From: MPNO01 sp965205995 | Lineage (GTDB): Bacteria > Pseudomonadota > Alphaproteobacteria > MPNO01 | Reading direction: 5' to 3' | NCBI GenBank assembly: GCA_965205995.1 | Contig: OZ242200.1 | Coordinates: 62,001-126,000, forward strand | Length of the DNA: 64,000 nt | In this document: positions 34,199 through 42,561 of the stretch, in pieces | How the letters are laid out: each line of letters begins with the position of its first letter | Numbering within the stretch: the first letter of the stretch is position 1 | Position numbers and translations under genes: made by a program | Notes under the pieces: model-generated | What the model was told of the DNA's origin: nothing | Databases searched by the model: none | Seen by the model: only the letters and a program-made list of their open reading frames with translations

Positions 34199-35101
34199 AT
34201 GAACGGTGCCGAACCTGTCGCAAGGAAACCGGAGGACGCGCGCCGGCGGCGGCGGCGGATCCTCCCCTGGCGGCGCCGGAAGGACGCGCCGGTGGTCTCG
34301 GTGCTGCGGCTCGCCGGCATAATCGGGCGGGTCGGGCCGGTCCGCGCCGGAAACCTCACGCTGGCGAACATGGAAAGGGCGATCGACCGCGCGTTCGCGC
34401 CCAAGCGGCTCGCCGCGGTGGCGCTTGCGGTCAATTCGCCGGGCGGCTCGCCGGTCCAGAGCGCCTTGATCGCCGGGCGCATACGCGCGCGGGCCGACGA
34501 GCGCGGCGTCCCCGTGCTCGCCTTCGCCGAGGATGTCGCGGCGTCGGGCGGGTACTGGCTCGCCTGCGCCGGCGACGAGATCTTCGCCGACGAGAACTCA
34601 ATCGTCGGTTCGATCGGCGTGATCGCGGCCGGGTTCGGCTTCGTCGAGCTGATCGCGCGCCACGGCGTCGAGCGCCGGGTGCATGCCGCCGGCGCGCACA
34701 AGGGGATGCTCGATCCTTTCCGTCCCGAAAACCCCGCGGAGGTCGAAAGACTGCTTGAGGTGCAGCGCGACATGCATGAGAGCTTCATTTCCCATGTGCG
34801 CGCCCGCCGCGGCCGCCGCCTCAAAGGCGGCGACGAGGTCCTGTTCTCCGGCGAGTTCTGGAGCGGGCGCCGGGCGATCGCGCTCGGCCTCGTCGACGGG
34901 CTCGGCGATCTTCGCGGAATCCTGCGCGACCGGTTCGGCGAACGGGTGCGGATCCGCCCGGTTGCGGTTCGCCGCGGCCTGCGCCGCCGCCTCGGCCTCG
35001 GGACCGGCGCTGCCTTAGGCGGGATCGACGCCGGGGCGATGGGCGCCGAGCTGCTGGCCGCGCTCGACGAATGGGCGATGTGGAAGCGCTTCGGGCTCTA
35101 G
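34199..35101 (+). CDS. S49 family signal-peptide-peptidase-like serine protease (SppA-type)
   Basis: 300 residues from the ATG at 34199; a TTG at 34163 would add 12 residues. The catalytic serine is in DVAASGGYWLACAGDEI and the lysine in AAGAHKGMLDPF, the Ser/Lys dyad of short SppA. The Arg-rich N-terminus has no clear signal peptide or membrane helix, so it may be cytoplasmic or peripheral. Family members cleave signal peptides or membrane-protein fragments. Confidence 0.88.
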   Translation: MNGAEPVARKPEDARRRRRRILPWRRRKDAPVVSVLRLAGIIGRVGPVRAGNLTLANMERAIDRAFAPKRLAAVALAVNSPGGSPVQSALIAGRIRARADERGVPVLAFAEDVAASGGYWLACAGDEIFADENSIVGSIGVIAAGFGFVELIARHGVERRVHAAGAHKGMLDPFRPENPAEVERLLEVQRDMHESFISHVRARRGRRLKGGDEVLFSGEFWSGRRAIALGLVDGLGDLRGILRDRFGERVRIRPVAVRRGLRRRLGLGTGAALGGIDAGAMGAELLAALDEWAMWKRFGL

Positions 35102-35152
35102 CCCGCGCGGCCGCGTCTTGACTGACCGCCCCGGCGGGCGCCAAATGGCGCC

Positions 35153-35383
35153 ATGCTGGGGTTCAGCCTGTCCAAGCTGCTCGTCCTGGCCGCGCTCATC
35201 GCCGCGGTGTGGTACGGCTTCCGCTGGATCCAGCGCCTTCAACAGCTGCAGCGGTCGGCCGAGCGCGACACGGTCGAGCGGGATCCGGCGCCGTCGCGGG
35301 ATCTGGACGCGTGCTCCCGATGCGGCGTCTTCTTCGCCGCCGGGGCGGAGCGGCCCTGCGACCGCTCCGACTGCCCCTTCTGA
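35153..35383 (+). CDS. Small membrane-anchored zinc-ribbon-like protein (PP0621-like)
   Basis: 76 residues. One N-terminal transmembrane helix (LSKLLVLAALIAAVWYGF) is followed by a charged linker and CSRCGVFF....CDRSDCPF, a four-Cys site likely to bind zinc. Short proteins of this plan are common in proteobacteria but uncharacterised. It lies 51 bp after the S49 peptidase gene on the same strand. Confidence 0.7.
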   Translation: MLGFSLSKLLVLAALIAAVWYGFRWIQRLQQLQRSAERDTVERDPAPSRDLDACSRCGVFFAAGAERPCDRSDCPF

Positions 35384-35410
35384 GCCCGTCCGGGGAGGCC
35401 TCCTCCTCCT

Positions 35411-35426
35411 GTTGCAGAACTGCAAC
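35411..35426. promoter_or_regulatory. Palindrome GTTGCAG-AA-CTGCAAC upstream of the porin gene
   Basis: Perfect 7-bp arms, two-base spacer, about 145 bp before the porin start. Its half-site GTTGC matches the half-site of the palindromes at 35463-35477 and 5083-5095. Confidence 0.45.
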
Positions 35427-35462
35427 AGTAGTGGAGCATTAGCGCGGCGGATTCGCCCCCCC

Positions 35463-35477
35463 GGTTGCGGCGCAACC
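35463..35477. promoter_or_regulatory. Palindrome GGTTGCG-G-CGCAACC upstream of the porin gene
   Basis: Perfect 7-bp arms around one base. Its inner 13 bp (35464-35476) are the reverse complement of, and so the same site as, 5083-5095. It lies 37 bp downstream of the related palindrome at 35411-35426. Confidence 0.5.
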
Positions 35478-35569
35478 CGAATTGCCTTATCAAACAAACG
35501 CTCGGGCACCAGCCCGTGTCCGGGCCTTGCCGCGCGGTTGCGGCGAAGAATTAACTCCATGGAGGGGCA

Positions 35570-36672
35570 ATGAAGAAGCAACTATTGGCCGGTACGGCCT
35601 TTGTCGCCGCGGCCATGCTGGTCGCGGGCGGCGCGATGGCACAAGACAAGATGAAGAAGAAAATGATGAAGCCGTCGATCAGCGTGAACGGCTACTACGA
35701 GGCGGTCGTCGGCGGCATCCTCGACGAAGACCCTGGACGGGCGGCGCGTCGGACACCTCCGCGCTCGACACAAGGACCGACGCCGAGATCCACTTCAACG
35801 GTCGGGCCACGCTCGACAGCGGCATGAAGATCCACGCCCGCGTCGAGCTTGAGGGCATTCAACCACAGCGCCTTTGGCGGACCCGATCGACGAGTACTTC
35901 CTGTCGGTCTCGGGCTCGTTCGGCCAGATCGTCCTCGGCGGCACCGGCGGTGCGCCGGTGAAGATGTTGACCGGGCTCAGCGGATCCTGGGCGACCGGCG
36001 TCGGCGAGACGCTCAACTTCGACAATGCCTGGGTTCCGACCGCCCATCCTGGCCCCCGCTGCATTACCAGTTGCAGCACTCGCGGCTGGACACGGGCGAC
36101 GCGGAGAAGATCACCTACATCTCCCCGAAATTCGGCGGCTTCCAGGTCGGCATGACCTACTCGCCGAACCGCACGAACAATGACGACAACACCGGATCGA
36201 CGCCGGAGCGGTGTCCACGACGGTCTCGAGGGGGCGGTCAGCTATGGCGGCAAGTTCGGCGATGTCGGCTTCGGCGTCGGCGCCGGCATGACGGCCTACC
36301 AAGGCGCCAACGTCGGCGGTAGTGACCTGAGCGACTGGCTTGTCGCCGCCAGCCTCGATTTCGGCGGCGGTTTCCGTGTGTCGGTTGCCCACAAGCGCGT
36401 GACCAACGACGACGAGGCGCAACAGAGCCAGCTCACCGATGCCGGCGTGCGGTACGTGGCGGGCGCAAACTCGTTCAGCCTCGTCGGCAGCGTTGGCGAG
36501 ATGGATGAGGGTGGCGCCTCGCATACGGCGATCATGGGCAGCTATGCCCGGTCGCTCGGCCCCGGTGTGAATATTCACACGAACCTGCTCTGGAACGACA
36601 CGTCGACGGGACGGGAACTCCAACGAGAACTCGGGCGTCGCTTCGATCACCGGCATCAAGGTGGGGTTCTAG
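35570..36672 (+). pseudogene. Outer-membrane porin, broken by at least five frame changes
   Basis: The ATG at 35570 starts a normal signal peptide (MKKQLLAGTAFVAAAMLVAG, cleavage AMA-QDK) and a porin N-terminus (KPSISVNGYYEAVVG). Porin sequence then continues in other frames: TDAEIHFNGRATLDSGMKIH after about 35733, DEYFLSVSGSFGQIVLGG after about 35860, RLDTGDAEKITYISPKFGGF after about 36050, GLEGAVSYGGKFGDVGFGVG after about 36207, and NSGVASITGIKVGF ending at 36672 with the usual terminal Phe after about 36610. All parts of a roughly 360-residue trimeric porin seem present but cannot be read as one frame. A strong terminator follows. Either a decaying gene or a poorly resolved sequence. Confidence 0.85.
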
Positions 36673-36736
36673 CGACCGACGCTTTTCCGGGACCGGGCGC
36701 CGGCCCCGGACACTCCTTCGAAGGGCGGCTTGAGCC

Positions 36737-36772
36737 GAAGGGCGGCGAGAGCCGCCCTTCTCGGAATTTTTT
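36737..36772 (+). terminator. Rho-independent terminator after the porin gene
   Basis: GAAGGGCGGC (36737-36746), loop GAGA, GCCGCCCTTC (36751-36760), then TCGGAA and six T. The perfect 10-bp GC-rich stem with a T run is the clearest terminator in the window. Confidence 0.9.
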
Positions 36773-36785
36773 CATTTCCCGTCCT

Positions 36786-37229
36786 TCACCGCCTTCCGTC
36801 GACCATCTCGGCCGCGCCGGCGATGATCCGCCGGGTTTCGTCCCAGAGCGCGATCCCGGGAAGCGCGTCGCGGCTCACCCAGCGGACCGCCGCCGCGTCG
36901 CTCGCCGCCAGCGCCTCGCCGGAGAGCCAGCGGGCGGCGAAATCGACCAGGGTGTAGTGATATCTGGCCCGCCCGTCCGCATCGCGGGTGATGCCGTCGA
37001 CGACGTCGACGAGGCCGACGATCTCGATTTCGACCCCGGTCTCCTCCGCCACCTCGCGGCGCGCCGCCTCGCGCACGGTCTCGCCGATCTCCTGCGCGCC
37101 GCCCGGGATGCTCCAGCGATCCGATACCGGCGGCTTCGCGCGCTTGATCAGCAGCACGTCGCCGCCGCGGAAGACCACGACCCCGACGCCGACGATCGGC
37201 CGTTCGGGATAGGTTCGGTCGTCGCTCAC
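36786..37229 (-). CDS. Nudix hydrolase
   Basis: 147 residues from a GTG (37227-37229). The Nudix box is complete: GAQEIGETVREAAR followed by REVAEETGV, positioned near residues 44-66 after WSIPGG. The family hydrolyses nucleoside diphosphates linked to another moiety, such as ADP-ribose. The extended C-terminal part (VRWVSRDALPGIALWDETRR) is usual. Convergent with the porin gene, 114 bp apart. Confidence 0.92.
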   Translation of the reverse strand: MSDDRTYPERPIVGVGVVVFRGGDVLLIKRAKPPVSDRWSIPGGAQEIGETVREAARREVAEETGVEIEIVGLVDVVDGITRDADGRARYHYTLVDFAARWLSGEALAASDAAAVRWVSRDALPGIALWDETRRIIAGAAEMVDGRR

Positions 37230-37356
37230 CGCATTGTCTTCCAGGGTCTCGAGTCCATTCGGTCCTTCCCGCCGGCGGGAGCCATCCCAGTTTCTATTGT
37301 ATTGCTCCGCGCCGTCGACCAACATCCCGGATGCGCCGCAAAAGGAGGGCAGGGCG

Positions 37357-38298
37357 ATGTTCGTCGGCATCGATTCGGTCGTCTTCGGGACATCCGATCT
37401 CGGGGAGGCCAGGAAGTTCTTCACCGATTGGGGCCTCCAGACCGTCGAGGACGGGCGCCGGGAGAAAATATTCGCGACCGAAATCGGCAGCCGTATCGTC
37501 GTCAGGGCGGAGAACGCCAGGGGCCTCGCCCCGCCGCTCAGCCCCGCCGGCGGGTTCCGCGAGGTGGTCTGGGGGGTGAGGGGAAAGCGCGACCTCGCCC
37601 GGTTGGCGAAGGAGCTCGGCGCCGACCGCGAGCTCAAGATCGACCCTGACGGGACGATCCATACCACCGACCCCAACGGGATCGGGATCGGCTTCCGGGT
37701 CTGGCGCCACAGGAAGCAACTCTCCGTCAAGGCGGCCGCGTTCAACACCGGCGCCGACCGGCGGCGGATCGACACGCCCGGGCCGCTCTATGACGAGGGC
37801 GCGCGCCCCCTCCGCATGGGCCATGTCGTCTTCCTTGCCGCCGACATCCAGGCTGCCGAAAAATTCTACCGCGACCGGCTGGGCTTCCATCTGTCCGACC
37901 GCTATTCGGGGAATCGCGCCGTGTTCCTCCGCTGCTCGCCGGAGAACGAGCACCACAATCTGTTCTTCCTCAACACCAACGGGGCGAAGACCGAGCTCCA
38001 GCACGTCGCCTTCGAGCTGCGCGACATCCACGAGGTCTTCGGCGGCGGGGTGCGGATGAAGCAGCTCGGCTACCGGACCGATGTCGGTCCCGGCCGCCAC
38101 CCGGTGTCGTCGGCCTATTTCTGGTATTTCGAGAGCCCGCTCGGAGGGTCGGTCGAGTACTACGCCGATTCGGACTACGCGACCGAAGCCTGGAAGCCGC
38201 GCACCATCGAGGGCGTGCGGTTTTCCCAATGGCATGTTCAGGACGGCGTCGGCCCGGCGGTCGGCGGCGGGATCAGGGAAGAACGCCCGTCCGGCTGA
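37357..38298 (+). CDS. Two-domain VOC (glyoxalase/type I extradiol dioxygenase-like) protein
   Basis: 313 residues from the ATG at 37357 behind AAGGAGG. Two betaalphabetabetabeta modules are visible: residues 1-120 (MFVGIDSVVFGTSDLGEARKF) and 145-290 (MGHVVFLAADIQAAEKFYRD). Metal ligands in the second domain would be His of MGHVVFL, His of LQHVAFEL and Glu of GSVEYYAD, the facial triad of type I extradiol dioxygenases such as BphC. Catechol ring cleavage is plausible but a glyoxalase-like isomerase is not excluded. Confidence 0.82.
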   Translation: MFVGIDSVVFGTSDLGEARKFFTDWGLQTVEDGRREKIFATEIGSRIVVRAENARGLAPPLSPAGGFREVVWGVRGKRDLARLAKELGADRELKIDPDGTIHTTDPNGIGIGFRVWRHRKQLSVKAAAFNTGADRRRIDTPGPLYDEGARPLRMGHVVFLAADIQAAEKFYRDRLGFHLSDRYSGNRAVFLRCSPENEHHNLFFLNTNGAKTELQHVAFELRDIHEVFGGGVRMKQLGYRTDVGPGRHPVSSAYFWYFESPLGGSVEYYADSDYATEAWKPRTIEGVRFSQWHVQDGVGPAVGGGIREERPSG

Positions 38299-38311
38299 CG
38301 CGGGGCGGCTG

Positions 38312-38632
38312 TCAGGCGCCCACGTGCTTGGCCGGGTCCCAGCCGCTTTTCGCCAGATGCCGCTCGCCGAACGCGATGGGACGCTCCTCCAGCGGCGTCG
38401 CCATGGTGTCGTTCCACCGGTTGAGCCAGCCGAACAGGCAGACGACGCCGACCAGCTCGACGATCTGGTCCTCGTCGAAATGTTCCTTCAGCGCCTCCAT
38501 GTCGTCGTCGGTGACCGCGTTGGGAACCGAGCCCGCGGATTGCGCCATGCGCAAAGCCGCGCGCTCGGCGCGCGAGAAGACGTCTTCGAGCTCCGGCGCA
38601 TCCTCGCGCTCGCGCGGCGTGATCCTGGGCAT
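38312..38632 (-). CDS. AhpD/carboxymuconolactone-decarboxylase-like protein lacking its active-site core
   Basis: 106 residues, whereas relatives have about 180. The N-terminus PRITPREREDAPELEDVFSR is family-like, but it runs straight into ERAALRMAQSAGSVPNAVTD, which normally lies some 75 residues further on. The skipped part carries the CxxC...H redox/proton-relay site. The rest (FDEDQIVELVGVVCLFGWLN through ERHLAKSGW) is intact and in frame, so this is a clean internal deletion. The product is probably inactive as a peroxidase. Confidence 0.75.
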   Translation of the reverse strand: MPRITPREREDAPELEDVFSRAERAALRMAQSAGSVPNAVTDDDMEALKEHFDEDQIVELVGVVCLFGWLNRWNDTMATPLEERPIAFGERHLAKSGWDPAKHVGA

Positions 38633-38733
38633 GGCGGCTTCTCCCGGTTCCGGCGGCGCGAATATAGCGCCGGCGCCGATGAGCGGATAATCTGGGGCAA
38701 ATAGCTGGGCGGCGCGGAACGGGGAGACGATCG

Positions 38734-39105
38734 ATGGTGCGCGGGGAACTGGTGGGGACATGGCGGCTCGCGGATTACCGCCTGACCGCCGCGGACGGCA
38801 CGGTGTCGAGCCCGTGGGCGGACGCCACAGGCTTTATCTTCTACGCGGCCGACGGTCACATGTCGTGCTCGGTCGAGCGGCCGGACGGCGCCGGCGGGGT
38901 CGACCACCTGACCTATTGCGGCCGTCTCGAATGCCTCGACGGCGAGAACGTCCACACGATCGAGATGAGCTCGCGGGCCGATCTCCGCGGTACCCGCCAG
39001 CACCGCAAGGTCACCCTCGACGGCGACAGGATGACGCTGACCGCGGAGCCCAGCATCGCCTACGGGCCGGGTTCGAAGGCCGAGATCTTCTGGCAACGGA
39101 CGTGA
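38734..39105 (+). CDS. Lipocalin-like domain protein
   Basis: 123 residues. ELVGTWRLADYRLTAADG, TGFIFYAADGHMSCSVER and the final strand GSKAEIFWQRT match the small lipocalin-like family (Lipocalin_5) found beside catabolic genes. No signal peptide. A beta-barrel that may bind a small hydrophobic ligand. Divergent from the truncated AhpD-like gene with 101 bp between. Confidence 0.8.
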   Translation: MVRGELVGTWRLADYRLTAADGTVSSPWADATGFIFYAADGHMSCSVERPDGAGGVDHLTYCGRLECLDGENVHTIEMSSRADLRGTRQHRKVTLDGDRMTLTAEPSIAYGPGSKAEIFWQRT

Positions 39106-39170
39106 GGGGGCCGCACAGGCGGTTTCGAGCCCGGATCGATTTTGTGACGCCCGCGCACCTTGCAACGAAC

Positions 39171-39206
39171 ACGGCCGTGCTGGCACTTTACGGCCTATAC
39201 GGCCGT
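39171..39206. promoter_or_regulatory. Triple ACGGCC repeat upstream of the first ABC importer operon
   Basis: ACGGCCGT at 39171-39178 and 39199-39206 (each a perfect palindrome, 28 bp apart) and ACGGCC at 39190-39195 precede the binding-protein start by 26-61 bp. They could be operator sites; no regulator gene is adjacent. Confidence 0.35.
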
Positions 39207-39231
39207 TTCCATAAACATGCGGGAGGTTCTT

Positions 39232-40551
39232 ATGAAGCTTGCACAGGGGAGTATTGCGGTCCTGCTTGCGAGCGTGGCGAGCGCGGCACTCGTTGCCGGC
39301 GCCGCGACCGCGCAGACCGTCAAGATGGGGGTTCCCACATTCCTTACCGGCGCCGGCGCGCCGGCTTTCGGCATCCCGGCGAAAGAGGGCGTCGAGCTGA
39401 TCATCCGCGGGATCAACAACGGCGAGCTTCCGGCGCCCTATAACAGCGTGGGGCTTGCCGGTCGCAAGATCGAGCCGCTGATCTACGACGAGGCCGGCGG
39501 CGGCACCAAGCAGGTCACCGAGCTGCGCAACAAGGTGCAGAAGGACGGCGTCGACCTGGTCGTCGGCTACATCTCGTCGGGAACCTGCGCGGCGGTGGCG
39601 CGCATCGCCGAGGAGGTCAAGGTTCTCACCCTGATGACGGTCTGCGGCACGCCGCGGGTCTTCGAAGAACTGGTGAAGAAGCCGAAATACCTGTTCCGCA
39701 CCATGAGCCACGGCACGGGCAACAACACGGGCGCGGCGCGCTACATCTCCAGCAAGCACCCGGAATTGCTCAAGGACGGCTATATCGGGCTCAATCAGAA
39801 CTATGCCTGGGGACAGGATTCGTGGCGCGACTTCAACCTCGCGATGAAAGTCGTGGCGCCGGACGTCAAGGCCGCCAAGAAGCAGCAATTCCCCAAGCTG
39901 TTCTCCGGCCAGTACGGCTCCGAGATCTCGGCGCTGCTCCGGGCCAAGCCGAAGGTGATTCATTCGAGCTTCTGGGGCGGCGATCTGGAAGCGTTCATCG
40001 CCCAGGCCAATGCGCGCGGGCTGTTCAAGCGCAAGACCTTCATCCTGACGGTCGGCGAAACCGTCGCCTACCGGCTCGGCAGGAAATTCCCGGAAGGCCA
40101 GATCGTCGGCACACGGGGGCCGTACGGGATGTACGCGGTGGACGACAAATCGCCGCTCAACGTATGGTTCCAGAAGGAATATCGCAAGACCTATGGCTTG
40201 CCGCCCTCGCAGCCCTCCTACCAGTTCGCGCAGGGCATCCTTGGGGCGAAATACGCCTATGACAAGGCGATGAAGGACAATGGCGGGAAGTTCCCGACCA
40301 CGGACCAGGTGATCAAGGCGCTCGAAGGCGCGACCTACACGTCGCTGGCCGGCACGGTAAGGATGGCCCTCAGCCACGGGCACCAGGCGGTCACCGAAGA
40401 CCGCTGGGGCGTCACGGCCTGGGACGAAAAGCGGGGCGAGATGGTGGTCAAGGACATCGTCGTCTTCCAGCCCGAATGCGTGCTGCCGCCCGACGGTGTG
40501 GATTCTGTCCCGTGGCTCAAAGGCGGGATGAAGGGCGCGAAGTGCAAGTGA
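39232..40551 (+). CDS. ABC transporter substrate-binding protein (branched-chain amino acid type), importer 1
   Basis: 439 residues from the ATG at 39232, preceded by GGGAGG. Signal peptide LAQGSIAVLLASVASAALVA, cleavage near ATA-QTV. The Peripla_BP_6 fold is clear (VKMGVPTFLTGAGAPAFGIP, DEAGGGTKQVTELRNKV, DGVDLVVGYISSGTCAAVAR). It delivers ligand to the permeases encoded downstream. The protein at 44181 shares many blocks (SSFWGG, AEE-KVLT, PTT-VIKA-EG), so the two importers are paralogues. Ligand unknown; neighbouring aromatic genes suggest an aromatic acid. Confidence 0.92.
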   Translation: MKLAQGSIAVLLASVASAALVAGAATAQTVKMGVPTFLTGAGAPAFGIPAKEGVELIIRGINNGELPAPYNSVGLAGRKIEPLIYDEAGGGTKQVTELRNKVQKDGVDLVVGYISSGTCAAVARIAEEVKVLTLMTVCGTPRVFEELVKKPKYLFRTMSHGTGNNTGAARYISSKHPELLKDGYIGLNQNYAWGQDSWRDFNLAMKVVAPDVKAAKKQQFPKLFSGQYGSEISALLRAKPKVIHSSFWGGDLEAFIAQANARGLFKRKTFILTVGETVAYRLGRKFPEGQIVGTRGPYGMYAVDDKSPLNVWFQKEYRKTYGLPPSQPSYQFAQGILGAKYAYDKAMKDNGGKFPTTDQVIKALEGATYTSLAGTVRMALSHGHQAVTEDRWGVTAWDEKRGEMVVKDIVVFQPECVLPPDGVDSVPWLKGGMKGAKCK

Positions 40552-40581
40552 GCGCGCGTCGATTCTAGTCCGGCAACGGAC

Positions 40582-40612
40582 GATCCGGGCGCTGTCTGAC
40601 GGCGCCCGGATC
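40582..40612 (+). terminator. Hairpin between binding-protein and permease genes, importer 1
   Basis: GATCCGGGCGC (40582-40592) and GCGCCCGGATC (40602-40612) form a perfect 11-bp stem with a nine-base loop, followed by TTCGTT. Without a full T run it may act as an attenuator or as a 3' stabiliser of the binding-protein message. Confidence 0.7.
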
Positions 40613-40670
40613 TTCGTTCGCCTGTCCGCACACGATTTGCCGGAACCGCGTTTCCGCTAGGATCTGACCG

Positions 40671-41573
40671 TTGGATACCGAGCTCCTACTCATCATCCTG
40701 GTCGACGGGCTGGTGTACGCCTCCTACCTGTTCATGGTCTCCGTCGGGCTGACGGTGATCTGCGGCGTGCAGAAGATCCTCAACGTCACCCACGGATCGC
40801 TTTACGCGTTCGGCGCCTATCTGTGCGCGACAATGCTGATCTTCTATGCCGAGACCGGCTGGCACGGCGCCGGTGCGTTCGTGATCATGATCCTGACCGC
40901 GATATTCCTCGGCATCGTTTTCGGGATCATCATCGAGCGCGGGCTGCTCCGGTTTCTCTATGCCGAGGACGAGCACATCGTCGTGCTCGCGACCTTCGCC
41001 GCGTTCCTGATGCTCGAAGACGTGCTGTTGCTGATCTGGGGGACCAACCCCTATATCGCCGCCGAACCGCTCGCGCTTCTCGGCAACACCGAAATCGCGG
41101 AGCTTCCGTTCGACAACTACAATTTGTCGATGATCCTCTTGTCCGCGGTGGTCGGCGCGGTCCTGTGGTACGGGCTCAACCGGACGACCTTCGGCAAGAT
41201 GCTGCTGGCGGTGATCTACGATCGCGAGCTGGCCCAGTCGATGGGGATCAACGTCACCAAAGTCTTCCTCCTCACCTTCATGGTGGGTTCGGCCCTCGGC
41301 GCGCTCGGCGGCGCCTACCAGGCGCCGGCGATCTCGGTGCAGCCGGGGATCGGGGTGGAGGTCATCGTGCTCGCCTTCGCCGTGGTCGTGATCGGCGGCA
41401 TGGGCTCCATACCGGGCGCGCTGATCGGCTCTCTCGTGGTCGGCATCGCCCGCGCCTCCGCGGTGCATCTCGAACCGGTGCTGGAGCTGTTCGTCATTTA
41501 CATGATCATGGCGGTCGTCCTGATCGTCCGGCCCCAGGGTCTGTTCGCCCCCGCCAAGGCGAGGAAGATATGA
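40671..41573 (+). CDS. ABC permease, LivH type, importer 1
   Basis: 300 residues from a TTG at 40671 (AGGA box eight bases upstream), about eight transmembrane helices. The segments SVGLTVICGVQKILNVTHGS and AFAVVVIGGMGSIPGALIG are typical LivH. Pairs with the LivM-type gene that follows (ATGA overlap). The use of TTG may keep permease synthesis below that of the binding protein. Confidence 0.93.
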   Translation: MDTELLLIILVDGLVYASYLFMVSVGLTVICGVQKILNVTHGSLYAFGAYLCATMLIFYAETGWHGAGAFVIMILTAIFLGIVFGIIIERGLLRFLYAEDEHIVVLATFAAFLMLEDVLLLIWGTNPYIAAEPLALLGNTEIAELPFDNYNLSMILLSAVVGAVLWYGLNRTTFGKMLLAVIYDRELAQSMGINVTKVFLLTFMVGSALGALGGAYQAPAISVQPGIGVEVIVLAFAVVVIGGMGSIPGALIGSLVVGIARASAVHLEPVLELFVIYMIMAVVLIVRPQGLFAPAKARKI

Positions 41574-42556
41574 CGAAGTTTATGGATCGGACTGCCTGGG
41601 CGCTGACCATCGGCCTGGTCATTCTGATCGTCGTGAACTTTTTCATACCCGAATGGTTCCGGGCGATCCTGCTGCTCTCGCTGGCGCGCGGCTCGGTCGC
41701 GCTCGGGCTGCTGGTGCTGTGGCGCTGCGGGCTGATCTCCTTCGGGCACGCTTTGTTCTATGGCTTCGGCGCCTATACGGTGGCGCTGATCATCAAATAT
41801 CTCGGCATCACCGACGCATTCTTCACCGTTGCCTGCGGCGTCGTCGTCGCCGGCGGGTTCGCCTGGATCCTCGGATTCCTGCTCAGGCGATACAGGGGCA
41901 TCTTCTTCGCTCTCCTGAATCTCGCCTTCTCGATGATCCTTTACGGCGTCCTCGCCAAGATCGAGAGCCTGGGCTCGACCGACGGCATCAGCCTCGAACA
42001 CCAGACCTATCTCTGGTATGCGCCGGAAGGCGTCGCCAACAAGACCGCGCTCTTCTTCTTCGCCGCGGTCATGACCTGGGCCGTCGCGATGGCGGTGCAT
42101 CACTATCTGCGTTCGACGCTGGGCTACATGACGACGGCGGTGCGCGAGAACGAGATCCGCCTCGAATTTCTCGGCTATTCGGCCGAACGGGCGATCCACG
42201 TCAAGTACACGATCTCCGGGCTGGTCGGCGGTTTCGGCGGCGCCATCGCCGCGATGACCATCGGCCATGTCGACCCCGATTCGATGGCTTACTGGCCGAT
42301 TTCGGGCGACTTCGTTTTCATCGCGATCCTGAGCGGTACCGGGAATGTCGTCGCGCCGTTCCTCGGCGCCCTGCTTTACGAGCTGATCCGCACCTACGCG
42401 TTCGATCAGTTCCCCGGGATCTGGCAGTTGATCATGGGCGGGACGCTGCTGATCATCATCATGTTCCTGCCCAACGGGCTGTGGTCCCTGGTCGACCGCT
42501 GGCACAATCGGCGCGAGGAGCGCAACCGGCTCCAAGCGGAAGACAAGAAGGCGTAG
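41570..42556 (+). CDS. ABC permease, LivM type, importer 1
   Basis: 328 residues. The ATG overlaps the LivH-type stop. The core has GLLVLWRCGLISFGHALFYG, RRYRGIFFALLNLAFSMILY and the C-terminal GTGNVVAPFLGALLYELIRT, all LivM features. The tail RWHNRREERNRLQAEDKKA is cytoplasmic and basic. Forms the translocation pore with the LivH-type subunit. Confidence 0.93.
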   Translation: MTKFMDRTAWALTIGLVILIVVNFFIPEWFRAILLLSLARGSVALGLLVLWRCGLISFGHALFYGFGAYTVALIIKYLGITDAFFTVACGVVVAGGFAWILGFLLRRYRGIFFALLNLAFSMILYGVLAKIESLGSTDGISLEHQTYLWYAPEGVANKTALFFFAAVMTWAVAMAVHHYLRSTLGYMTTAVRENEIRLEFLGYSAERAIHVKYTISGLVGGFGGAIAAMTIGHVDPDSMAYWPISGDFVFIAILSGTGNVVAPFLGALLYELIRTYAFDQFPGIWQLIMGGTLLIIIMFLPNGLWSLVDRWHNRREERNRLQAEDKKA

Positions 42557-42561
42557 GGCCG

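Noticed and set aside
35570..36672. Programmed frameshifting in the porin gene
   Set aside because: At least five shifts in both directions with no slippery heptamers or pseudoknots at the junctions. Decay or sequence error is far simpler.
39182..39196. Sigma-54-like TGGCAC element upstream of importer 1
   Set aside because: The GG and the following GC are nine rather than ten bases apart and the -12 TTGC part is missing.
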